Origin: Saprospiraceae bacterium UBA7328
Lineage (GTDB): Bacteria; Bacteroidota; Bacteroidia; Chitinophagales; Saprospiraceae
Direction: 5' to 3'
NCBI GenBank assembly: GCA_002471345.1
Contig: DKPS01000280.1
Location: 96,706-104,065 of the forward strand
DNA: 7,360 nucleotides
Part shown: positions 1-6,294 of the stretch, in pieces
Position numbering within the stretch: the stretch's first letter is position 1
How the letters are laid out: each line of letters starts with the position of its first letter
Notes under the pieces: model-generated
Told to the model about the DNA's origin: nothing
Database searches by the model: none
Seen by the model: the letters and a program-made list of their open reading frames with translations, nothing else
Made by a program: the position numbers and the translations under genes

Positions 1-756
1 CATAAACTTCATACCATATGTGAAAGTGGTAATTGTCCAAATATGGGAGAATGTTGGGGAGCAGGTACTGCCACATTTATGATCTTAGGGAATACTTGTA
101 CTCGAAGTTGTAGCTTTTGTGCAGTGAAAACAGGGCGTCCACCAGAGTACGATGAAGATGAACCACGAAGAGTAGCTGAAGCCATTAGGCTTATGGAAGT
201 TAAACATGCTGTCATAACTTCTGTCAATAGAGATGAATTAAAAGATAGAGGAGCTGAAATTTGGTATCAAACAGTAGTGCAAACTAAACTTCAATCTCCA
301 GCAACCACCATAGAGACTCTCATCCCCGATGTTAAATCAACGTGGACGGCCTTAGAAAGAATGGTGGAAGGAGGTCAAGAAGTGGTCTCACACAATATTG
401 AAACTGTCAAAAGATTATATAGATTGGTAAGGCCTCAAGCCAGGTATGAAAGATCTCTAGAGCAAATTCAAAGAACAAAAGATCTTGGATGCCGAACTAA
501 AACTGGTATCATGGTAGGACTAGGTGAAACAGATGAAGAGGTTTTAGATTGCCTGGATCACCTTGCTAACAATGGGTGTGATGTTGTGACTATTGGTCAG
601 TATTTGCAGCCTACCAAAATGCACTTGAATGTATCTCGATTTGTTCATCCTGATACATTTGCATACTATAAAGAAGAAGGATTAAAAAGAGGGTTTGATT
701 TTGTGGAGAGTGGCCCTTTAGTAAGAAGTTCTTATCATGCAGAGAGACATTTATAA
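1..756 (+). CDS. lipA: Lipoyl synthase (LipA), 5'-truncated by the window edge
   Basis: Radical SAM enzyme that inserts two sulfur atoms into protein-bound octanoyl groups to make lipoyl cofactor for the pyruvate and 2-oxoglutarate dehydrogenase and glycine cleavage complexes, in the cytoplasm. Frame 1 is open from the first base; 251 codons are visible and roughly 40-50 N-terminal residues are missing. Both cluster motifs are present: the auxiliary 4Fe-4S motif CX4CX5C ([14 protein letters not shown]) and the radical SAM CX3CX2C motif (CTRSCSFC). Further LipA hallmarks are [26 protein letters not shown] and the C-terminal [14 protein letters not shown], whose serine is known to ligand the auxiliary cluster. 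The gene ends in tandem TAA TAA. The ATG at 43 lies inside the first cluster motif and is not the true start. It converges on the minus-strand methyltransferase with only 3 bases between the stop codons. Identity is very secure. Confidence 0.97.
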   Translation, partial: HKLHTICESGNCPNMGECWGAGTATFMILGNTCTRSCSFCAVKTGRPPEYDEDEPRRVAEAIRLMEVKHAVITSVNRDELKDRGAEIWYQTVVQTKLQSPATTIETLIPDVKSTWTALERMVEGGQEVVSHNIETVKRLYRLVRPQARYERSLEQIQRTKDLGCRTKTGIMVGLGETDEEVLDCLDHLANNGCDVVTIGQYLQPTKMHLNVSRFVHPDTFAYYKEEGLKRGFDFVESGPLVRSSYHAERHL

Positions 757-759
757 TAA

Positions 760-1902
760 CTATTGCTTTTTTGCTTTTCGACTTCCTTCATACATTTCAT
801 ACTTATGATATTTGCACTCTAAAGCACCGTTATACAACATGAGCTTTTTTGAAGGACGCAGACCTACTCTTTTTAGAGCAGTTTTGTTGCTACTTATAAT
901 CCATGCTTCCCATCCTGTATAATTTGTTTTTAGTGTGTCGCCTAATTCTTTATATAGCTCCTCTACATCATCTTCGTCAAGTCTTTCGCCATATGGAGGG
1001 TTACAGATAATCAGACCATTCTTTTCGGGAGGAGATGAATCAATAAAATCAGAATGCTTTATTTCTATTCCTGTTAAATCTAGTTTGGTCAAAAGGCTTT
1101 TGGTTTCATAATATTGAGTTTCATCTATTTCTGTTCCATAGATTTTCACCACATCATCATTAATTTGAGCATTTGCCTCATCTTTTACTTTTTGCCAAAG
1201 AGAAAGATCAAAATCGGGCCAATTCATAAATCCGTATAGTTCTCTATTTTGACGTGGTGGAATGTTATGGGCAATTGCATGTGCTTCAGTCAGTAATGTT
1301 CCAGATCCACACATTGGATCATAGAAAGTATTTTTCTTGTTCCATTCTGATAATAGAATCATTCCTGTTGCTAATATTTCATTGAGTGGTGCCTGCCTTT
1401 CACTTTGTCTGTAACCTCTTTTATGCAAAGAGTCTCCACTGCTATCCAAAGAGAGTGTAAAATCTTTTTGTCTACAATGAAGATTGATTTTGAAATCGGG
1501 ATTTCGGATATCAATTGAAGGGCGCAGACCATCATTTTTCATTCTGAAAAGGTCTACTATAGCATCTTTGGTTTTTAGTGATACATATTTTGAATGTCTG
1601 AAATAATCCGATTTCACTGTGCTGTCTACGCAAAAAGTTTGATCTAAAGTGAACATTTGTGTCCAATCGTACCTTCTCAATCTTTTGTAAAACACAGTTT
1701 CATTGTGGGCTGTAAACTCAAGGAAAGGTTTCACTACTCTTATGGCCAAACGTGATCTATAATTTACCTTATATAGGCATTCAAGATCGCCCTCAAAAGA
1801 AACAGCCCGATTCAATTGTACCACATTCTCTCCCCCAAGGTCTTCTAACTCCTTGACCAATAATTCTTCTAGTCCAAATAATGTCTTTGCAAGAAACTTC
1901 AA
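760..1902 (-). CDS. rlmL: THUMP-domain class I SAM-dependent rRNA methyltransferase, RlmL/YpsC type
   Basis: Predicted N2-guanine methyltransferase of 23S rRNA (the E. coli RlmL activity modifies G2445). The protein has 380 residues. A THUMP RNA-binding region lies at about residues 50-155, followed by the family signature LHKRGYR (159-165) and APLNEILATG (171-180). SAM motif I is DPMCGSGTLLTEA (195-207), the acidic motif II is GTEID (256-260), and the catalytic motif IV is NPPYGERL (301-308). It matches only the RlmL half of the E. coli RlmKL fusion; the RlmK half is absent, as in many single-domain homologues. The start is TTG at 1902: an in-frame TAA lies five codons upstream, no ATG intervenes, and the resulting N-terminus (KFLAKTLFGLEELL) fits the family. 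No Shine-Dalgarno is visible. It lies 38 bases downstream of fadD on the same strand and is probably cotranscribed. The exact target base is inferred from the family. Confidence 0.93.
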   Translation of the reverse strand: MKFLAKTLFGLEELLVKELEDLGGENVVQLNRAVSFEGDLECLYKVNYRSRLAIRVVKPFLEFTAHNETVFYKRLRRYDWTQMFTLDQTFCVDSTVKSDYFRHSKYVSLKTKDAIVDLFRMKNDGLRPSIDIRNPDFKINLHCRQKDFTLSLDSSGDSLHKRGYRQSERQAPLNEILATGMILLSEWNKKNTFYDPMCGSGTLLTEAHAIAHNIPPRQNRELYGFMNWPDFDLSLWQKVKDEANAQINDDVVKIYGTEIDETQYYETKSLLTKLDLTGIEIKHSDFIDSSPPEKNGLIICNPPYGERLDEDDVEELYKELGDTLKTNYTGWEAWIISSNKTALKRVGLRPSKKLMLYNGALECKYHKYEMYEGSRKAKKQ

Positions 1903-1940
1903 ACAACTATTTTTTTATTAAATCAAATCACATCAACACA

Positions 1941-3605
1941 TCACTTACCTCTTAACTCTCTTCTCAATATTTTACCCACAGTAGATTTTGGCAGGTCATC
2001 CATGAATGCTATTTGTTTTGGTATCTTATATCCTGTGAGGTATTCACGGCAATGCTCTATAATTTCTTTTTCATTCAGAGACTTGTCTTTTTTTACAATA
2101 AATACTTTTACTACCTCACCTGATTTATCGTCTTCCACACCTATACACGCCACTTCATCTACTTTCTTATGCATAGCAACTACATCTTCTATCTCATTTG
2201 GATATACATTAAATCCAGATACATTGATCATGTCTTTTTTGCGATCTACTATCTTGAAATATCCATCTTCATCCATTTGGCCAATATCTCCTGTATTGAG
2301 CCATCCTTCAGATGTTATCGTTTTTGCAGTCTCGTCAGGTCTCTTGTAATACCCTTTCATCACTTGTGGGCCTTTTACTTGAATTTCCCCTATTTCCCCC
2401 GTGGCTATAGGCTTTCCTCCATCATCTACTATTCTCATGTCTGTAGAAGGGACAGGTATTCCAATAGTCCCAATTCTAACACCTCCTTTTGGATTAGAGC
2501 TCGCCACTGGAGAAGTCTCTGTCATACCAAATCCTTCTGAGATTATCGTTCCTGTATTTTTTTCCCATTCTTGAGCTACAGCATTTTGTAAAGCAGTGCC
2601 ACCAGCACTTGCAAACTCCATATGACTCAAATCCACATTTTTAAGATCGGGGTGATTATTTAGACCGTTATAAAGCGTATTTACTCCGGTCATACCAGTC
2701 ACTTTATATCTATTAAATTCCTTTATTATGGTCGATAGATCTCTTGGATTTGTAATTAATACTGACAAAGACCCAGTGTCCATCATAGCAAGACAGTTAC
2801 AAGAGAATGCATAGATATGATATAACGGTAGAGGACAAAGCACTATTCTTTCTACATCTTTGGTCATATAAGGTTTGAAAATAGCACTCAGTTGTAGCAT
2901 ATTAGAAACTAGGTTCTTATTAGTCAACATTGCCCCTTTACTTACACCTGTTGTTCCACCTGTGTATTGATGTACGATCACTGTATCTGGCTCATTTGCG
3001 AAATCTGTATTTAGCTCAAATTTCTTCCCCTGTTTAAGGGCATCTTTAAATTTCACTGTATTGGGTATATTATATTTTGGCACCATCTTCTTTATCCTCT
3101 TAACAGCAAGGTCAGTTACCCATCCCTTCATTCCTCCTAATAGTTCTCCAATACTTGTGGTTATAACAGTTTTGATATCTGTTTTTCCAATGACTTTTTC
3201 CAGATTTCCAGCAAAATTTTCAGCAATCACTATTGCTTTTACTTGGCTATCTGTGAATTGGTGTTCCATTTCTCGTGGAGTATAAAGAGGATTAGTATTC
3301 ACAATAATAATTCCTGCTTTAATACACCCAAATAATGCGATTGGGTATTGAAGAAGATTTGGCATCATAAGAGCAACTCTGTCACCAGGCTCAACACCTC
3401 TTGATTGAAGGTAAGCTCCAAATTGATCTGACATCTTATCAATTTCTTTGAATGTAAGTTCTTTACCCATACATGAGAATGCCTTTCGATTAGCATGTTC
3501 CTTGCATTTTATGAGAAGGTAATCTCTTAAAGTCTGATATTCTTCAGGATTTATATTTGCTGGCACTCCAGCAGGATAGAATTTCGTCCACGGTCGCTGT
3601 TCCAT
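1941..3605 (-). CDS. fadD: Long-chain-fatty-acid--CoA ligase (FadD-like AMP-forming synthetase)
   Basis: Activates fatty acids with ATP and CoA through an acyl-adenylate, feeding beta-oxidation or lipid synthesis; probably cytosolic or membrane-associated. Its 554 residues are close to the usual FadD length. Visible ANL-superfamily motifs in order: the P-loop YTGGTTGVSKGA (214-225), GFGMTETSP (358-366), GWLNTGD (434-440), the fatty acyl-CoA synthetase signature starting DRKKDMINVSGFNVYPNE (454-471), and the C-terminal PKSTVGKILRRELR with the catalytic lysine near residue 545. No signal peptide or membrane segment is apparent. The ATG at 3605 starts MEQRPWTKFYPAGVP, a typical N-terminus for this group, and lacks a Shine-Dalgarno. 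A Bacteroidota-type promoter lies about 50 bases upstream. It heads a two-gene minus-strand unit with the RNA methyltransferase. Chain-length preference cannot be read from the sequence; a medium-chain ligase is possible. Confidence 0.94.
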   Translation of the reverse strand: MEQRPWTKFYPAGVPANINPEEYQTLRDYLLIKCKEHANRKAFSCMGKELTFKEIDKMSDQFGAYLQSRGVEPGDRVALMMPNLLQYPIALFGCIKAGIIIVNTNPLYTPREMEHQFTDSQVKAIVIAENFAGNLEKVIGKTDIKTVITTSIGELLGGMKGWVTDLAVKRIKKMVPKYNIPNTVKFKDALKQGKKFELNTDFANEPDTVIVHQYTGGTTGVSKGAMLTNKNLVSNMLQLSAIFKPYMTKDVERIVLCPLPLYHIYAFSCNCLAMMDTGSLSVLITNPRDLSTIIKEFNRYKVTGMTGVNTLYNGLNNHPDLKNVDLSHMEFASAGGTALQNAVAQEWEKNTGTIISEGFGMTETSPVASSNPKGGVRIGTIGIPVPSTDMRIVDDGGKPIATGEIGEIQVKGPQVMKGYYKRPDETAKTITSEGWLNTGDIGQMDEDGYFKIVDRKKDMINVSGFNVYPNEIEDVVAMHKKVDEVACIGVEDDKSGEVVKVFIVKKDKSLNEKEIIEHCREYLTGYKIPKQIAFMDDLPKSTVGKILRRELRGK

Positions 3606-3662
3606 ATATTTTATTTCTTGTTTATAATTTTATTCTAAAGTGAAAATTATGTTCGAATCAGT

Positions 3663-3691
3663 CAAATATAAGAAGTCATTTAAATAATCAA
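3663..3691 (-). promoter_or_regulatory. Predicted fadD promoter, Bacteroidota sigma type
   Basis: Read on the minus strand, TTG (3689-3691) is followed after 18 bases by TATATTTG (3663-3670), a perfect TAnnTTTG -7 element. Transcription would begin near 3656, giving a leader of about 50 bases before the fadD ATG. The spacing is slightly shorter than that of the rpsA and rrn promoters in this window. No operator-like inverted repeat is evident next to it. Confidence 0.55.
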
Positions 3692-3779
3692 TTTGGGATC
3701 TTTTACTATGTTGAATATTTCGGAGAAGCCTCATTAATTATAAGTCAAACTTCTAACGCACCTTCTTAGTTTTTCTCCC

Positions 3780-3811
3780 TTGCAAAAAACAAATAAATAA
3801 ACATACCTTTG
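3780..3811 (+). promoter_or_regulatory. Predicted rpsA promoter, Bacteroidota sigma type
   Basis: TTG (3780-3782), a 21-base spacer and TACCTTTG (3804-3811) match the Bacteroidota -33/-7 consensus exactly. The spacer is A-rich (tracts around 3784-3803). The start site would lie near 3816-3818, leaving a leader of about 60 bases that contains two short hairpins. The spacer length equals that of the rRNA promoter at 7168-7200, consistent with strong, growth-linked expression. Confidence 0.7.
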
Positions 3812-3815
3812 CAGC

Positions 3816-3829
3816 CCGAAATTTTTCGG
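3816..3829 (+). other. Small hairpin at the predicted 5' end of rpsA mRNA
   Basis: CCGAAATTTTTCGG folds as a 5-bp stem (CCGAA/TTCGG) with a 4-base loop. It begins about five bases after the -7 element, so it would sit at the extreme 5' end of the transcript, where a stem can protect mRNA from decay. It is not followed by a T run, so it is not a terminator. The role is inferred. Confidence 0.4.
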
Positions 3830-3839
3830 ATTGAACTTC

Positions 3840-3861
3840 TGTCTCCACAATGGTGGTGACA
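3840..3861 (+). promoter_or_regulatory. Hairpin in rpsA leader with the uORF AUG in its loop; candidate translational operator
   Basis: TGTC-T-CCAC (3840-3848) pairs with GTGG-T-GACA (3853-3861). This gives eight pairs interrupted by one symmetric T-T mismatch, and the loop AATG (3849-3852) holds the start codon of the 10-codon upstream ORF. The stem buries the first of two GTGGTGA elements. CCACA (3845-3849) could alternatively pair with TGTGG (3868-3872) next to the rpsA ATG, so two mutually exclusive folds exist. S1 is known in E. coli to repress its own mRNA; a similar role here is inference. Confidence 0.45.
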
Positions 3862-3882
3862 TACAAATGTGGTGAATTATGA
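3850..3882 (+). CDS. Possible 10-codon upstream ORF (leader peptide) coupled to rpsA
   Basis: ATG at 3850 opens MVVTYKCGEL and ends at TGA 3880-3882, overlapping the rpsA start as ATGA (3879-3882). This is the classic arrangement for translational coupling by ribosome re-initiation. The start codon lies in a hairpin loop, and no clear ribosome binding site precedes it. The peptide is not recognisable, and the ORF is short enough to arise by chance; only the precise overlap and hairpin placement argue for it. If real, it would more likely be regulatory than yield a functional peptide. Confidence 0.3.
   Translation: MVVTYKCGEL
3869..3875 (+). promoter_or_regulatory. Shine-Dalgarno-like GTGGTGA before the rpsA start
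   Basis: GGTGA is complementary to the UCACC part of the 16S 3' end. Aligned to the full anti-SD, it places the ATG at 3879 at a normal distance. This supports 3879 as the start and is unusual for Bacteroidota, which mostly initiate without Shine-Dalgarno pairing; the minus-strand genes here have none. A second identical GTGGTGA lies at 3853-3859 inside the hairpin. Confidence 0.4.
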
Positions 3883-6233
3883 ATACAGATGAAATTAAAG
3901 ACCCAGTAGAAGACCAAGAAATCAAGATTGGTGAAGAGACTGAGTCAACAGAAGAGGTAGTAATTATCTCAGAAGAAGTAAAAGAAACTGTAGTAGAAGT
4001 AGAAGAAGAAATCGAAGCTGAAAAAATCAGTTTAGAAGAAATAATCGAAGTCGAAGAAACAAAGTCAGCTCATGACGATTACGACTGGAGTATAGGTAAA
4101 AAACACTCTCTTACCTATGAACAAGCAGAAATAGATAAGTATTTAAAAGACTACGACCAGTCACTTACTAAGTTGCAAGAGTTTTCTATTGTAAAAGGTA
4201 AGGTCAGAGCAATGACTCCTAGTGATATCGTTTTGGATATTAACTATAAGTCGGATGGTTTGGTGTCAGCATCAGAGTTTAGAGATATGCCAGAACTGGC
4301 TATCGGAGATGAAGTAGAGGTATATGTAGAGCAGACTGAGGATGCTAGAGGGCAATTAGTGCTCTCTAGAAGAAAAGCCAAGTTACTAGGAGCATGGGAT
4401 ACATTGGTAGACTCATATAATAATGGAACCGTACTAAAAGGTAAAGTTATATCTAAGACTAAAGGTGGTCTTATTGCTGATTGTAATGGGCTAGAAACTT
4501 TCCTTCCAGGTTCTCAGATCGATATCAAGCCTATAATTGATTATGATCAGTACGTAGGTAAAACAATGGAGCTTAAAGTGGTGAAAATTAATGAAGCCAT
4601 TAAGAATGCTGTTGTTTCTCACAAAGCATTGATAGAATCTGATCTCGCTGAACAAAGAGATGAAATTATTGCTGGCCTTGAAAAAGGACAAGTGCTAGAA
4701 GGAATGGTCAAGAATATCACAGACTTTGGTGCCTTTATGGACCTTGGAGGTGTGGATGGCCTTCTTTATATTACTGATATTTCATGGGGTCGAATCAATC
4801 ACCCCAATGAGGTGCTAGAGTTAAATCAAAAACTCAATGTTGTAGTTCTTGATTTTGATGAGAATAAAAAGAGAATTTCTTTAGGTCTTAAACAGTTACA
4901 ACCGCATCCATGGGATGTATTAGAAAAAGACATTGAAGTTGGCTCTGTAGTTAAGGGCAAGATTGTCAACATTGAAGATTACGGTGCATTCTTAGAGGTT
5001 ATTCCAGGAGTAGAAGGATTGATTCACGTTTCTGAAGTAAACTGGAGCACTCAGCCTGTTAATGCAAGAGACTTCTTTACTCTTGGTGATGAGTTTGAAG
5101 CAAAAGTTGTAACAATAGACAGAGAAGAGAGAAAGATGTCTTTAAGTGTGAAACAACTTACTGAGGACCCTTGGGCGGAAATTGCTAAGAAATTCCCTCA
5201 AGGCAGTCAACACTCAGGCGAAGTTAAAAACCTCACACCATATGGTGTGTTTATCGAGCTTGAAGAAGGAATAGGGGGTATGATTCACATTTCTGACCTT
5301 TCATGGACTAAGAGATTTAATCACCCTTCTGAGTATACTAAAGTAGGCGAGAAGATAGAAATCATGATTCTTGAAATTGATCAAGAAGACAGAAAGTTGG
5401 CATTAGGACATAAGCAGCTGGAAGAGAACCCTTGGGATACATTTGAGAATGTTTTTCCTGTTGGATCATACCATGAAGCGACTATTATTTCTAAAGAAGA
5501 TAGAGGGGCTATTATTCAATTACCATATGGACTTGAAGCATTCGCACCTACTAAACACTTAAAGAAAGAGGACAACTCATCAGGTGAAGTTGATGAGAAC
5601 TTGACATTTAAAGTGATTGAGTTTAATAGAGATGATAAGAGAATTATTGTTTCTCACACTAGATACTTAGATGATATCAATAGGGAAGCTCAGGACAAAG
5701 TCAGAAGTGAAAAATCTGAAGAAAGAAAGCAAGTGAGAAAATCTATCCAAAACCAACAGTCTAGGGTAGAAAAATCTACACTTGGCGAATTAGATGTATT
5801 CTCACAGTTGAAAGATCAGTTTAAAGCAGCCCCTATACCAGTTCCTGCAAAAAAAGCAGTGCCAACTCCTAAGCCTGCAGAAACTAAGAAAGAGGAGGCT
5901 CCGAAGACTGAACCTAAATTAGAAGAAGCTAAAGCTGAGAAAAAGCTTAAGGTGGCAACTAAAAAGGCAGCTTCTAAAAAGGGGGATGATCTGAAGAAGA
6001 TTGAAGGAATAGGTCCTAAAATAGCTGAATTGCTTGCGAAAGCAGACACAGGGACATTCAAAGCTTTGTCAAAAGCAGATCCCGATAAGATTAGGGAGAT
6101 TCTTTTAGAGGCTGGCAGTCGATATAAAATGCATGATCCTACTACTTGGCCTCAACAAGCTGAATTGGCAGCTTCTGACAAATGGGAAGAGTTGACCAAA
6201 TTACAAGATGAATTAAAAGGAGGCAAGGAATAG
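3879..6233 (+). CDS. rpsA: 30S ribosomal protein S1 with acidic N-terminal extension and C-terminal helix-hairpin-helix domain
   Basis: Ribosomal protein S1 binds mRNA on the 30S subunit and promotes initiation. The 784-residue product exceeds the roughly 560-600 usual for S1. In order: a Glu-rich extension (about 1-65); six S1 domains at about 103-165, 183-250, 270-338, 355-424, 441-513 and 528-593; a charged linker (594-650); a Lys/Ala/Pro-rich segment (650-702); and a helix-hairpin-helix domain (703-784) with KIEGIGPKIAELL and HDPTTWPQQAELAA. Domains 3-5 are the most canonical (GMVKNITDFGAFMDLGGVDGLL, then repeats ending in the KRISLGLKQL, RKMSLSVKQL and RKLALGHKQL type). No frameshift or stop separates the HHH part, so the fusion is genuine in this sequence. 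The ATG at 3879 is supported by GGTGA upstream. Transcription probably starts near 3817 and ends at the hairpin after 6266. From memory, similar C-terminal HHH tails occur on other Bacteroidota proteins, including some L21. Confidence 0.94.
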   Translation: MNTDEIKDPVEDQEIKIGEETESTEEVVIISEEVKETVVEVEEEIEAEKISLEEIIEVEETKSAHDDYDWSIGKKHSLTYEQAEIDKYLKDYDQSLTKLQEFSIVKGKVRAMTPSDIVLDINYKSDGLVSASEFRDMPELAIGDEVEVYVEQTEDARGQLVLSRRKAKLLGAWDTLVDSYNNGTVLKGKVISKTKGGLIADCNGLETFLPGSQIDIKPIIDYDQYVGKTMELKVVKINEAIKNAVVSHKALIESDLAEQRDEIIAGLEKGQVLEGMVKNITDFGAFMDLGGVDGLLYITDISWGRINHPNEVLELNQKLNVVVLDFDENKKRISLGLKQLQPHPWDVLEKDIEVGSVVKGKIVNIEDYGAFLEVIPGVEGLIHVSEVNWSTQPVNARDFFTLGDEFEAKVVTIDREERKMSLSVKQLTEDPWAEIAKKFPQGSQHSGEVKNLTPYGVFIELEEGIGGMIHISDLSWTKRFNHPSEYTKVGEKIEIMILEIDQEDRKLALGHKQLEENPWDTFENVFPVGSYHEATIISKEDRGAIIQLPYGLEAFAPTKHLKKEDNSSGEVDENLTFKVIEFNRDDKRIIVSHTRYLDDINREAQDKVRSEKSEERKQVRKSIQNQQSRVEKSTLGELDVFSQLKDQFKAAPIPVPAKKAVPTPKPAETKKEEAPKTEPKLEEAKAEKKLKVATKKAASKKGDDLKKIEGIGPKIAELLAKADTGTFKALSKADPDKIREILLEAGSRYKMHDPTTWPQQAELAASDKWEELTKLQDELKGGKE

Positions 6234-6265
6234 TTCTCTAAAAGACACTGTTAATAATAATATAT

Positions 6266-6294
6266 AAGCCTCGTCATTTCGACGGGGCTTTTTT
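6266..6294 (+). terminator. Intrinsic terminator of rpsA
   Basis: AAGCCTCGTC (6266-6275) pairs over ten positions, with one G-T wobble, with GACGGGGCTT (6281-6290). The loop is ATTTC and the downstream T tract runs through 6294. It starts 32 bases after the rpsA stop codon, so rpsA appears monocistronic and insulated from the rRNA operon downstream. Confidence 0.93.

Noticed and set aside
43..756. lipA starting at the ATG at 43
   Set aside because: The frame stays open to position 1 and the upstream codons encode the first cysteines of the conserved LipA cluster motif, so the ATG is internal.
2002..2540. Two overlapping plus-strand ORFs (115 and 123 codons) inside fadD
   Set aside because: They lie antisense to conserved fadD motifs and have low-complexity Ser/Ile/Phe-rich translations typical of shadow frames.
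3734..3925. 63-codon minus-strand ORF over the rpsA leader
   Set aside because: It overlaps the rpsA promoter, leader and start, and has no recognisable motif; it is a chance reading frame.
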